Part shown: piece by piece, positions 10,440 through 20,790 of the stretch
Position numbering within the stretch: position 1 is the first letter of the stretch
Layout of the letters: every line of letters begins with the position of its first letter
Source: Gnetum montanum
Lineage: Eukaryota > Streptophyta > Gnetopsida > Gnetales > Gnetaceae
Assembly (NCBI GenBank): GCA_015680685.1
Contig: MNCI01016457.1
Location: 17,668-81,667 of the forward strand
Direction of reading: 5' to 3'
DNA length: 64,000 nucleotides
Notes under the pieces: generated by a model
Database searches by the model: none
What the model saw: only the letters and a program-made list of their open reading frames with translations
What the model was told of the DNA's origin: nothing
Program-made: the position numbers and the translations under genes

Positions 10440-12420
10440 CTAACATATGAGCACTTATGCATGTTTATGTGCTTATGTTATGTCTACATCAAGCCAAAGC
10501 CACATGATAAGTTTGAAGCTAGATCTTGAAGATGTGTCTTTCTTGGTTACACAGTGGAAAAGAAGGGGTATAACATGTTAGAGCTTGAGACTAAGAAGAT
10601 CCTTGAATCAAGAGATGTAATCTTCTAAAAAGATTCCTTTTCCTTTCAAGACAACATTCAGAGTGAGGCAAACTATTCCCAAATGCCTCACAATATCATA
10701 ATTCACCGAAATGATGAAGAGACAAAAGATTATGAGGATTTGGAAGAAAATGAGGAAAATATGCTCATAGGAGATGCCATGAATGAAGAAATTATTAATG
10801 AGATAAGGAGGACAATTTGAGAACGTTGAATGCCAAAATATCTTGATGATTACATGCTCAGCATCAACACTGAAGCCAGCCCCACCTCACATCAAGCCGA
10901 TCCAATCAAACCTAAGTTGTCCAAGGTAGAGTATGAAGGTACATGCAAAACTAAATCTTTATTTGGAACTATTGATGCTTTGATGACTAGTGCTAGACAT
11001 GCATGTATTGTTGACCATTCAAATAGTATACAAAATTTATTGCTTAAGCCTAGGAATTTTGAGGAAGCGTCACAACACTCTAAGTGAAGAGATGCCATGG
11101 AGAAAGAATTGGAAGAACTTATTAATAACCATACATAAAGTGTTGTTGCGTTGCCAAGAGGAAGATGAGCTATTGGTTCAAAATGGGTGTTCAAAATCAA
11201 GCATAAACCAAATGGTACAATTGACAAATACAAGGCCAGACTAGTTGCCAAAGGCTATAGTTAGATTAAAGGAGAAGACTACAATGAGACTTTTGCTCTT
11301 GTGGTAAAATTTTCTTCTATTAAATGTCTCATTGTAGTTGTTGCTACCAACGGATGGGATCTACACCAACTTGATGTCAACAATGCATTCTTGAATGGGA
11401 ACTTAATGAAGAAGTGAATATGAAGATGCCTTAAGGATTTCACACTAGAAATAATAAGCTTGTTTGTCAACTACACAAGTCTTGATATGGTCTCAAGCAA
11501 GCTTCTAGATAGTGGTTTGGTAAGCTCTCTAATGCCTTGCTTTCTTGTGATTTTCATCAAAACAATTCAGACAATTCTCTCTTCACCATGAATAAGCGAG
11601 ATGACAAGCTCCTGGTGTTGGTCTACATTGATGATATTAGTGTTATGGGAAACAACAATGAAAAGTGTCTCTAATTCAAATGGTAACTCCAAAGCTAGTT
11701 CCAAATCAAGGATTTAGACTCATTAATGTATTTTCTTGGTTTGGAGGTCAAGATAACCAAAGATGGTGTTTACTTGAATCAAAGGAAGTATGCTCAAGAT
11801 ATTGTTGGAGAAGCAGATGTTGAGCACATGAGGAAGGTCAATACACTGATACCACAACAACATGGTCTTTCGGTAGATGAAGGAGCACCTCTTCCTAACT
11901 ATTGAGAATATAGACAACTCATTGGCAAGCTTCTTTACTTGACTTTGACTTGCCTAGACTAACGTGTCATTAGGTACATAAGTGGAACAACATCTAATGG
12001 GCTCTTCTATCCAAGAAACAATGATATTTTCTTCAAGGCTTATTGTGATGTAGATTGGGGCACATGTTGACAATGCAACAATCCACGGGATCCATCTATT
12101 TTTTTGGTAACACCCCCCTAACATGGCATTCAAAGCATCAGCCTACCATTTCCCTTTCATCATCAGTTGAGGCCGAGTATCATACTATGGCCAAGGTAAC
12201 AAAGGAGATAGTCTAGTTAACTACTATACTCAAAGACATGTTCGTTGATGTTCCAAGGTTAATTCCTTTACATTGTGATAATCAATCCACAATCTACATT
12301 GCCACCAATCCAATATTTCATGAGCGGACTAAACATATTGAAATGGATTGTCATTTTGTGCACAAAAAATATGAGGAAAAGGTATTGAGGTTCGCTTAGG
12401 GAGGCCATTGTGTTCACTCT
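10440..12420 (+). pseudogene. Copia pol remnant: integrase tail, RT, RNase H, copy A
   Basis: The integrase C-terminal part (RCVFLGYTVEKKGYNML) is at about 10530-10590. A connecting region leads to MEKELEELINNHT and the RT start, [15 protein letters not shown] near 11180. RT motifs follow: [22 protein letters not shown] and the catalytic YIDDI at 11623-11637. RNase H includes YCDVDWG near 12045 and LHCDNQSTIYIATNP near 12270. A 77-bp deletion at 11960/11961 removes the start of the RNase H connection seen in copy B (LDLSYTVHLLGQF). Multiple stops and frameshifts are present. Confidence 0.8.
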
Positions 12421-12535
12421 ATAATATGAGGAAAAGGTATTGAGGTTCGCTTGAGGGAGGCCATTGTGTTCACTCTATAATATGAGGAAAATGTATTAAG
12501 GTTTGCCTGAGGGAGGCCATTGTGTTCACTCTATT
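12371..12535 (+). repeat. Three 55-56 bp tandem repeats at the copia 3' end, copy A
   Basis: Units at 12371-12425, 12426-12481 and 12482-12535 each begin ATGAGGAAAA and contain GAGGGAGGCCATTGTGT, a purine-rich run suited to a polypurine tract. They start in the last codons of RNase H. Copy B has a different number and an extra duplicated segment (about 59760-60045). Confidence 0.85.
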
Positions 12536-12564
12536 ACCAAGCTTTGATGTGTTTCTTTGCCACA

Positions 12565-12681
12565 TCAAGTTTCCCTTTCTTCTGTACTTTCCATTTTGTT
12601 CATGATAGGATAAATATGCTACTCCTCTGAAAGTTTTTTGTATCAATCAATAAAGGAATTCTCTGTTCTACCAATTTTATA
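12565..12681 (+). repeat. Copia 3' terminal repeat, copy A
   Basis: Matches 9275-9402 with a few indels and substitutions and ends TTTATA. See the 5' copy for shared motifs. Confidence 0.65.
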
Positions 12682-13322
12682 ATGAGAAAAAGATTTTGTT
12701 ATATATAATGCTTTAGCAATAACTGACATCCGACCACCGTATATTTCCAAAAGCCAAGCAACTTTAAAATGTAATTGGTAATATAGTTTTTAAAAATAAT
12801 TTAAAAATGTATATTTTACTCATGTATAAAAAAAATTAGACAATGCTTTCTGCAATTTTAATTAACAACGCTAAAGAATTACAAATCGGAGAATTGTTTT
12901 GCATCGAGCAATCAGAATACACCTCTTTGACACTAAATTGTGAATACTGCTTACTGATCCCAAACACTTCCTCTCAGATTTTCGTACAGATCTCCAGCCT
13001 ATTTCTACATAACCGAGCTTTAATCATAGCACAACGTAGACTGACGTTTCAAATCAATGGACGCCAGAAACAGAAGTTTGGCATGAAAGCACACCAGAAA
13101 AAACCAAATTTCAAGTTTAGGAATGCCAAAATCCCAAATCCAACAGGAGAGCACGCTGAAAATACGAAGCGCTTCAGACAAAGGACCACCATAGGCCAAA
13201 AGCCAAACTTCGCTCAAAAAACGCCTGAAAACTGACACATATCAGATCATAGCTTGAATACTGAAATCATTGAACAACGAACGCCGTACAGAAATCAACA
13301 GACATGTTGAAGCCTGAATGAC
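12682..13322. other. Region 3' of the host gene, copy A
   Basis: Lies between the copia element and the 3' end of the minus-strand gene, so it probably includes its 3' UTR. A plus-strand frame at 12843-13235 (130 codons) is open here, but in copy B it meets a stop at codon 77 and is then split by the LTR array, and its composition is not protein-like. The 5-mer GGACC at 13183-13187 is the empty target site of the array found in copy B. Confidence 0.5.
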
Positions 13323-13691
13323 TCAGAGCTGATCAATAAAGAGGAAGGAGGTGATAGCATAAGCGCGTTTAGCGTGCACATCGCCGCAAACTGGAAGGCC
13401 GTAGTCGGCAAGCAAGCGATCGAGCTGCCACTCGGGCATATTTTCGTAATCGACCTTGCTGTAACGCGGATAATGGAGCGGTATCTGGTGCTGATGATGA
13501 TGATGAAACCCTAACCTCAATTCCTGCGCGTCCCTCTCCGCCGGTCTAGCTGCAGTTTCTTTTACCACGGCAGCATCGGCGTCGTGCTTCTTCCTGAAGA
13601 AATCCTCCACAGAGCGGACTCGCTTGATGAGGCCTCGGATGCCGCCGAAAGTACCCTCGCGGGACTCGTTCTGCAAGTCTGTGATCACCAT
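13323..13691 (-). CDS. Small conserved plant protein (DUF7722-like), intact copy
   Basis: A 122-residue single-exon frame, with ATG at 13691-13689 and TGA at 13325-13323. This is the first ATG downstream of the TATA box at 13803-13811; in-frame codons further upstream are non-ATG. The C-terminal part carries HYPRYSKVDYENMPEWQLD and then LLADYGLPVCGDVHAKR, a pattern I associate with a plant family of unknown function (DUF7722, from memory). A His-rich run HHHHQHQ precedes it. The N-terminal half is basic and charged (GLIKRVRSVEDFFRKK). No signal peptide or membrane segment is seen. Base composition is clearly more GC-rich than its surroundings, as expected for a real gene in TE-rich DNA. The duplicate at 63442-63810 carries a nonsense change. 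Function unknown. Confidence 0.8.
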   Translation of the reverse strand: MVITDLQNESREGTFGGIRGLIKRVRSVEDFFRKKHDADAAVVKETAARPAERDAQELRLGFHHHHQHQIPLHYPRYSKVDYENMPEWQLDRLLADYGLPVCGDVHAKRAYAITSFLFIDQL

Positions 13692-13802
13692 TGACGCAGC
13701 TTCAACTGCAAACAAAAATGAAATTAAACAAAAACCAGAGACTCAAGCTACCGCCAAAAGGGGATACAGTCAACTCAGGCTTGGAGAAAAGGTGAAAGAG
13801 GG

Positions 13803-13811
13803 ATTTATATA
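13803..13811 (-). promoter_or_regulatory. TATA box of the host gene, copy A
   Basis: TATATAAAT on the minus strand, 112 bp upstream of the ATG, in the context GCCTATATAAATCCC. Transcription would start near 13770-13780, giving a 5' UTR of roughly 80-90 bases. A TTTGCAG just before the ATG resembles a splice acceptor, but no donor at a workable distance is evident. The box is conserved in copy B (63922-63930). Confidence 0.65.
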
Positions 13812-14430
13812 GGCGATGGGACGGAACTTGCTTGACCGGAAAGCATATGTTTTGCCAATGAAGGACGGTCGGCCACGTTCCTCGAAGCAAAAATCTGGAA
13901 TCTGCAAATTTCAAGAACCGCTAATTCTGGTTTTTCTGTTCCGCGCTTTGATGTTAATGTGTGTTATTATAGCTGGCTGAACTGGTTCCACGTGTCGTAG
14001 GTTTAGTAAAGTTCTTTTGTTGTTTTTCAGAAGGACATGTTCTCCGTGATATTTGGTTTTCGACTACAATGGGTCGCTACACGTTAAGAGTCATGTCCGT
14101 TCCTCGAAAATTTTGGTTAGTGCACGAGTTGGCCGCATATGACGTATGAAGTGCGTAATTTGAATTTTAAATATAACATGGATTGGGTAAAAGAGGAGAG
14201 GAGCTGTCACTAACAAAGCATTTCATGAAGTGTTAGAAATAAAAAAGCAAGTCTCGAGTTTTTCGTAAGTGGTAAGAGGCTCGTTACCGACGCAATTTAA
14301 TGGTTCATATTTATACTGATTTACCATTCTTAGTGATTAGTATCATTAGAATAGATACATGGGCAATTTGGTGGGAACTATCATTGAGTTGGTAGAATTA
14401 TACATTTGGGGGGTGGGGGTGGGGGTTGTT
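13812..14430. other. Upstream region of the host gene
   Basis: Promoter-side sequence of the minus-strand gene, beyond about 13880 unique within the window because copy B runs off the end. No ORF. It ends in a G-rich run (about 14407-14427, TGGGGGGTGGGGGTGGGGG) that may mark the 3' end of the neighbouring LINE, whose transcript would end in C-rich sequence there. Confidence 0.45.
13989..13994. promoter_or_regulatory. G-box (CACGTG) upstream of the host gene
   Basis: CACGTG in the context CCACGTGTCG, about 180 bp upstream of the TATA box. This core is bound by bZIP and bHLH factors and the extended form is like an ABA response element. A TGACGT motif lies further upstream near 14139. Regulation is inferred from motif only. 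Confidence 0.4.
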
Positions 14431-14595
14431 AAGGTGAGCTACAAGCTGGAGAAGAAAAATTAAAACCAAAACCTTAACAAAGCCCAATGTTGCAAGATGA
14501 CCCCCAGTTACCTGCAACAAGACATAAGCTTATTGCACCCCTCGGGACGACAACTGAAAAAGGAGACCAATACAACTAACTCGAAGAGAAACCAT

Positions 14596-17540
14596 TTAGA
14601 AAAAGGTAATATTATTGATAAAGCCTAGTTCTCGACATTGAAGTTGAACAATACTAGCAATAGAGCATTTCATACTGTAGTCAAATTCATTGTAGTTTGT
14701 GTTTTGATACCAAGCATCTAGGCGACATTTCCAAATAAAGAAGATAATCTCAAATAAGAGGATTTTCCAGGCTTTTTGAAGGTGACGCTTAACACAATCA
14801 TCTTGAAAGATACATTGAGGAAAACCAATAGAATGGTTAGGAAGGAAGACTTGGAGAGATTGACACCATTTCCAAATGTGTTGAGAGAATGAGCAATCCC
14901 AAAAGACATGTTGAAAAGAGTCATCCGCTTTACAAATGGGGCATTTAGGATGATCAATTCCTAAGAAATGAAGCCTATGTCCGATGGGAAGACCTTGATG
15001 AACCAAGGACCAAAAAAAGAAACGATGCTTAGGTTGGGCCTTGGAAGTCCAAATCCGACGAAAAATAGTTTTCCACTGGTGGTCCTCAAGATGTAAACTC
15101 CAACGTCTATTTAGAGTGGAGAATTGAAAATCTTGCGCATGAAACCAAGATTTGGCTTTAGAGATGCGTAAAGAGCGAAGAGGGGAACCGTCAGGCCAAA
15201 ACCAATCATCATACCAAGGAGTATTAGTATGCAACTTATGCACAGCAAAGTTGGAAAGAACTTGCTCTATGTGTTGGTAAATGATAATATCTTGTCTTTG
15301 AAACCCCCATTTTACTTTCGCATGTGTCCAAGAGAGGGTAGGAGAATCATTTCTAACAGTATATAATTGATCAATATGGTGGAGATTGTGGTCAGCAAAA
15401 CGATTGGCTCTATGAGAGAATTCATCATAAAGACAACTTCCATTCTTTTTTAAAATAGGGGACCACCAGATTGAGTGTGTCAACAGAGAGTGCAAGCTTA
15501 TCTGGGAAGGTTTCCATTGCAACAAACCTCTAAGTTGGCTCCAACACCGCCAAATTTGCTTAAACAAGAAAGAACCTTTGATCTTCTGAGAGCCTTCACT
15601 AATGATCCAATTGCTCCAATGAGTATTTTGCCATCTATGGTGAATACCAAGACAAGAGATGTTATGCCTAAAAAGGATCTTCCAAGCTTCATCTCCTTCA
15701 ATACACCGAGTCACCCATTTGGAGGCCAAGAGAATACTTTGGTGCTCAATAGAGGCAAGGCCTAAGCCCCCTTGTTCTTTACTTAAAGTGCAAGTATCCC
15801 AAGCTACTCGATGAAAAGCTTTGTGATCATCCTTATCCCCCCAAAGGAAATTCCTAAGAATGTTGTTAATGCATTGAAAGGAAGATTTGGAAGGAGCCAT
15901 AAAGGAAGAGTAATAGACATGAGTGGAGCTCAAAATATGATTAACTACGATAAATCTACCTGCAAGAGATAAGGGTTTAGAAGCCCATTTCAAAGCTTTA
16001 TGTTTCACCTTTTCCACCACATTGTTCCATATGGTAGTGGGAGTAGCAAATAAAGCAATAGGGATGCCTAAGAGGGTGAAATTATCAATAGGAGATAGCC
16101 ACTTGATATCAAAATGATAAGTCCAAGGAGGCCTAGGAGAGAAGCTAGATCGGATGGCTTGCATTTTGTTCCAATTGATCTTAGCTCCTGAGGCTCTACA
16201 ATAGATATCTATGTAGTGCAAGGAAGTATTAAAATTATCATGGTCCTCAATCAAAGTGATAAAAGTATCATCTGAAAACTGGCTATAAACAAGATCCTTT
16301 TCTTGTTGTGGAAGAGAGATACCTCTTAGCCTCATAGATTCATTATGAGATCTAAGAACAGCTCCAAGAGCATTAGCATCTAGGATGAAAAGATAAGGGG
16401 CTAAAGGGCACCCATGTCGGACTAATTTTTGAAGCTTAATGATCTTAGAGAAGGTTCCATTAATGCAAATGACTAAAGAGGCCTCTGACAAAACAAGATC
16501 GATATGTCTCTCAAAAACATTACCTAAGTTATGGTGTTTGACTATACTTTTTTAAAAGGACCAATCAAGCATGTCATAAGCTTTAGCAAAATCAAGCTTA
16601 AGAAGAATGTCATTTTGATTAGTGGAAGAAGCCCAGTGCAAGCCCTCAATAGCAGTAACAACGTTGTCTAAAATATACCTACCTTGAACAAAACTGGTTT
16701 GCTCTTTGCTTATAAGATGAAGAAGAAAAGGTTTAAGTTTATTAGTTATAGCTTTGACAACTATTTTATAGATAACATTTAAAAGAGTGATAGGGCACCA
16801 ATTACTTATGCTCATACGATCTCCTGACTTGGGGAGAAGCTTAATAATACTAGCATTTATATGCTTACCAAAGGATCCTTCCCTAAGAGCTTTCTTATAC
16901 ACACTATAAATAATGTCTTGAAAAGTAGGCCAGAATTTCTTAAAAAATTTTGTGGGAAGGCCATCCATACCAGGGGCTTTACCATTATGGAGTTGTTGAA
17001 GAGCATTACCAAGATCTTGTTTGGAAAGAAGAGAAGCATCACCAAAGATGGAGCAATTAAAAGGAGTAATAGCTCCTAAGCAAGTATTAATTGCAGTGGG
17101 GTCAATTGCATCTTTTCAACTTAAAGAAGGCCTATAAAATGTCATCCTTGGAGGTGAAGATACTATCTTCGACTTGAATAGCTGGAATTTTATGGGATGG
17201 GTTCCCCCTTTTGAGGATATGAAAAAAGCCATTAGTAGCCTGGTCACCCATGCGGAGTCAAGAGAGACAAGCACAGAGGTGAGCACCTCTAGGTTCATAG
17301 TGATCCATTATACGTAGGTTCTCCTTGGCAAGTTTCAAACGACTAAAGTGAGCCTCAATAGCTTCATCTTTATTAATGGTATTTTGAAGTAAGGAGATTT
17401 TGTTATGAAGGTTGTACTTGTAAGAACTTAGATGTGAAGCCACCAATTTACCCGCATGTTTGGAAAATTATTGGAGGCGGGTATAAGCATTAGTCCACCA
17501 ATCAATCCAACCATTTTCACCAAGGGGTTTAGGATCCAAA
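14596..17540 (-). pseudogene. LINE ORF2 reverse transcriptase and zf-RVT region, broken
   Basis: RT begins with MDGLPTKFFKKFWPTFQD at 16968 and continues through ASIIKLLPKSGD, FVQGRYILDNVV and KLDFAKAYDMLDW (stop at 16552). The frame then changes at 16551/16491 into a long open stretch of 631 codons. The catalytic motif reads FSDD (about 16264-16278) in place of the usual Y/FADD. The end of ORF2 has the zf-RVT pattern WTSKAQPKHRFFFW, then CPICKADDSFQHVFWDC. The region between endonuclease and RT (about 17100-17540) is also in pieces. Confidence 0.8.
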
Positions 17541-17599
17541 TTCCATATTTGCATCAATAGAGAGCAAAGGGAGTTACTATGAAGAAAGGAAGTGTTAAA

Positions 17600-18371
17600 A
17601 ATATAAAGATCTTTAGAAGAGTAGGAGTTACCAGAGTGGGAAAGAGACCAATGAATAGGATAATGATCTGTATAAACCTAGGTATAATCTGCTTAGACAG
17701 GGGCAACTTTGTTAGAAGTAAAATGAATAAGAGGATTCGTAGATAGATAAACCTGATCCAACCGAGAAGAGATGTAGGAAGTATCATGTCTAGCATTACT
17801 CCAAGTAAACTAGTTAGAAGTACTAGAAGAGGAGTAGTTTTCATTAGCTTCTTGCAACTTTAATTGATGTTTCAGCAAAAGTCACTCAGAAAGCTCCCTA
17901 TTATCTAAACCACTTCTTTGCCCTCCAAATTTATCCTTTGGATGCTCAGTCATGTTGAAGTCCCTTGTAATAATCCACTTAGCTTTGGGTAAGTTGTGCC
18001 TAAGCCAATTCCACAAGAGCTTTCGATTAGTTGAGTGACAAGGAGCATAAATGGAGACAATCCCTAAGATTTCATTAGCATACCGTAATCAAACCCAGCT
18101 ACAATGCCCTAAATTATCACAACCGTGATCAAGAACAAACTCCTGCCACTTATTATGGAGAAAAATTATAGCCCCCCCTTTACCATGTTCATGGTGAGTA
18201 GAAACATAAGAACTGTTGGGAAAAATGCTCTGGCAGCAAGTTTGAAGATTGAATCCTTGGATTTTAACTTCTTGAAGACAAACAACGTCAAAGGAATGTC
18301 TCTGAATATAATCTCGAACTATATATCTTCTACGAGGGTCTGAGAGACCCCTAACATTCCATGAACAACAC
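17600..18371 (-). pseudogene. LINE ORF2 endonuclease domain, broken
   Basis: Begins SWNVRGLSDPRRR near 18365, then CLQEVKI with the catalytic Glu, a KGGAIIFLHNKW segment, a stop at 18089, ITRDFNMTEHPKDKFGG near 17950 with the Asn/Asp pair, and TDHYPIHWSL near 17660 matching the terminal SDH motif. This is a complete AP-endonuclease motif set interrupted by stops. It nicks target DNA in live elements. Unusually the frame is continuous from the end of ORF1 across the N at 18372. Confidence 0.75.
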
Positions 18372-18372
18372 N

Positions 18373-19323
18373 TGCCTTTTGGGGCCCCTTCTTGGTTAAG
18401 AGGAGTCTTAGTGGCATCAATATCCTCAATTTTCATATCTTTCACATCGGACACCTTAGAATCTGAAGAAGGAGGTTTAGTTGAGTGAACCTTGATAGTA
18501 TGCTTGCCTATGTCCTGAGATATGTTTTGATTTTTTAGTTCTTCACTAACTTGTTCTACTAAAATTCGCTCAGCTTCAAGCTTAGCCAGTAACTTTGGAC
18601 ATTGAGCTTTATGGTGGTTCGGATCGAGAGAGTAGTAACAATGGTTAGGAAGTGTAAGATATGAAACTTTTTGAACAAAATTATTTCCTTTCACATTAAC
18701 TTCCAGTGAATCAGGACGCGACTTTTGCATATCTATTTTAATGCACACTCTTCAAGTTGGTCGTGGACAGAAATTTGAAAAGGCCTCCATACTGATGACT
18801 TCCCCAACTTGTGCAGCAAGGATATCAATATGAGGAGAAAAATGAGGAGGGAGTTCTGGAAATTCAATCCAAATCAACAAAATACTTTTTCTTTCTTTTT
18901 TAGGATCGAAATCCTCCTTCCAGGGTTGAAGGACTAAAAAGGATCCATAAACATCCCAAATTGACTGTTGTTTCATGAACTCTGTCATAGCCTTAGTTTC
19001 AAAAGTGAACAGAAAAAAGTCTCTCATCAGATTGGAAGCTATGGTTATTCTAATATTACAGGGTTTCCAAAATTTTTTAACCCAATCCTGGAACATCGAG
19101 ATAAGAGGAATCCTACCAGTGAAGAAGCCAATTGTGTAAAGGTGAGTAAAGGTTTGTACGGTTTGGTTAAAGATGTCTTCAAGGAAATCAAAATGTAAAA
19201 TAGTATCATTAGCATCCATGTTGGTGGAGCTGTTAGTAGGCTGTAGTCAATGTCAGAGGATTCGATTATTTTACATTTTTTTCCTCCAACATCAAAGTAA
19301 GAAGACAAAACAGATTGGGTCAT
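18373..19323 (-). pseudogene. LINE ORF1 (DUF4283-like plus zinc knuckle), broken
   Basis: Starts MTQSVLSSYFDVGGKK at 19323 and shifts frame near 19220, where the reading goes on as MDANDTILHFDFLEDIF. A DUF4283-like domain follows (TIGFFTGRIPL, DWVKKFWKP, LLIWIEFPELPPHF). One stop near 18752 separates this from VCIKIDMQKSRPDSLEV and the zinc-knuckle-like CYYSLDPNHHKAQC, in which the second expected Cys is Ser. A Glu/Lys-rich tail follows. The product would be the nucleic-acid-binding ORF1 protein of plant L1 elements. Confidence 0.7.
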
Positions 19324-19630
19324 GTAAACCTGTTGGGCCTAAGCCTAGCCAATTTAGAAAATCAAAATAGAGAAAATATTTTAAAAAAATACAAAGGAAC
19401 AAACTCATTAGGTACTTATTAATGGATGACGTAGGCACTGTAGAAGGTAAAGGATCCCACATGAAATCCTGCAAAACCTATTCAAGCGCTTACTGGTGTG
19501 GGGCCCAGAATGCTTCAGTACCGCTGTGATCAGACCATCGTCCCACAAGAACTCTCTGCCTCTGATCAGGTTAGCCTATGTTCCAAGATTGGCCAACACA
19601 AGGCACTATTAGGAAACCCTAGCGGAGGGC

Positions 19631-19807
19631 TACCAAATTTCAAAAAAAAAAGTTTTTAGATATCATTAATACAGGGCTTTAACAAGGTTTTAATAAAACT
19701 AGCATAGATGAAACTACTGCTGCTTCCTGCGACTATGTTTCATTTCACCTAGAATTACATTGAAATTTCTTTCAATAAATTGGAGAATAAATATGTAGAA
19801 AACTATG
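19631..19807. other. Flank between LINE and RE-1
   Basis: Short AT-rich flank that begins with a poly-A run (about 19642-19651). Joined to 25806 it reconstitutes the site into which RE-1 inserted. No gene. Confidence 0.5.
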
Positions 19808-19812
19808 ATTAC
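19808..19812 (+). repeat. RE-1 target-site duplication, left (ATTAC)
   Basis: ATTAC directly precedes the 5' LTR and recurs at 25801-25805 directly after the 3' LTR. Confidence 0.95.
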
Positions 19813-20655
19813 TGATGAATCATGGTTTGTCAGTTACTAATATCGAACCCTTGACATCGGACCCTTGACATCAAACCCCTAATATCGGACCCTCGATATC
19901 GAGTACGCGATATCGTGGCCTAATTAATGATATCAGATACAGGATATTGTGACTCCTATGAAAGCCTATAAATACATATTTGGGTGCATAGGAAAGGAGG
20001 GAGTTAGTGTTAGAGTATAGTCTTTTTGTCAATTTTTAGTTCCTCTCAACTCTTTTCCTAGTGCATGCCCATAGTGTGATGATTGTAATTGTATGGAACC
20101 TTTATTCAAGTGTGATGTACTTGGACACATGCATGACCAGCAATAAAGATCANATTTACTGTTTTTTTTAATTAATATTTCTTGTCCTTCATTTACTATC
20201 CCTATTATTAAACACGGAATGAGTACGAGTTAATCACAAGCATTTAAGTGTGACTACTTGGTATCCCAGTAGCGTATCTAGGAGTGCTCAAGTAATATAC
20301 GCTTGGTAATCCAAAAGGTAGTACACGAGGTTCAAGATGTATACAGATGATTATGGATGAATGCTCATCGCACTTATGCTAGCTTAGATTCTCTTCTCCC
20401 ATTCCCAGTTAGCTTAAACAAGGTTACTTCCACTATCTTTAGGAGTAGCATAGTGATAAGAAACACATCATACACCTCAATCTAGACTAAACCATACGTG
20501 ACAAAGAAAATAATTGTCTAGGTGCAAAGATAGAAAATTGTGATGAACGTGTAACTATCTTGATACCACAACTATCCTGTCTGCAGAGTTCGATTGAATC
20601 ATGCATGATGCTTGTATTCATATGGTTGAGTGTAGGGATACCTCACCACTCATCA
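19813..20655 (+). repeat. RE-1 5' LTR (843 bp)
   Basis: TGATGAATCATGG to CCACTCATCA. The U3 (19813-19966) is an array of near-palindromic ATATCG/GATATC motifs at about 15-bp spacing. TATAAATA is at 19967-19974. The conserved body includes TTTATTCAAGTGTG and CAATAAAGAT. It is shorter than the 3' LTR because about 70 bp around the N at 20153 is missing. Confidence 0.9.
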
Positions 20656-20656
20656 T

Positions 20657-20674
20657 TGGCACCGTTGCCAGGGA
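20657..20674 (+). other. RE-1 primer binding site
   Basis: TGGCACCGTTGCCAGGGA, one T after the LTR end. This is the TGGCGCCGTTGCC type used by Athila-like elements (complementary to Asp tRNA, from memory), with small changes. Confidence 0.8.
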
Positions 20675-20790
20675 TGGTGCTAGTTATTTAGATTAGTTAT
20701 ATCATACAAGATCACTGTAACAAATTATTCATGATATATCTTTTAGAAAAAAAACTTAATTTCAATTAAGTTACACACAAATTCACAACA

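Larger units (their letters stand above)
9275..12681 (+). mobile_element. Degenerate Ty1/copia retrotransposon, copy A
   Basis: Order is terminal repeat (9275-9402), PBS (9403-9418), gag (ATG 9448), CCHC knuckle, a remnant of the integrase C-terminal part, RT, RNase H, a 55-bp tandem repeat and the second terminal repeat (12565-12681). The catalytic core of integrase is absent: the gag zinc knuckle is followed within about 200 bp by the LCYVYIKPKPHDKF to RCVFLGY region. Frames are broken by many stops. Relative to copy B (56641-60190) this copy lacks 77 bp at 11960/11961. RT type (YIDDI) and the initiator-Met-type PBS identify copia. Confidence 0.85.
14430..19630 (-). mobile_element. L1-type LINE retrotransposon, degenerate
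   Basis: About 5.2 kb on the minus strand. The 5' UTR lies at the right (about 19324-19630, GC-richer). ORF1 has a DUF4283-like domain and zinc knuckle. ORF2 has an AP-type endonuclease, RT and a C-terminal zf-RVT region, and ends at 14596. The 3' UTR continues to about 14430. No clear poly(A) and no target-site duplication could be recognised, so both ends are approximate. Frames are interrupted by stops, frameshifts and one N (18372). Domain order matches plant L1 elements. Confidence 0.8.

Noticed and set aside
12843-13235. 130-codon plus-strand frame beside the host gene
   Set aside because: Not conserved in copy B (early stop, then split by the LTR array); probably antisense to the 3' region of the minus-strand gene.
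13708-13760. Short 5' UTR intron ending in TTTGCAG before the host gene ATG
   Set aside because: The only nearby GT donor would give an intron under 50 bp, too short for plants; left as an unspliced leader.
14400-14430. G-quadruplex regulatory element from the G-rich run
   Set aside because: Possible in principle, but more simply the C-rich 3' end of the minus-strand LINE; no further support.
15475-15765. Plus-strand frame inside the LINE
   Set aside because: Antisense shadow of the ORF2 C-terminal coding region.
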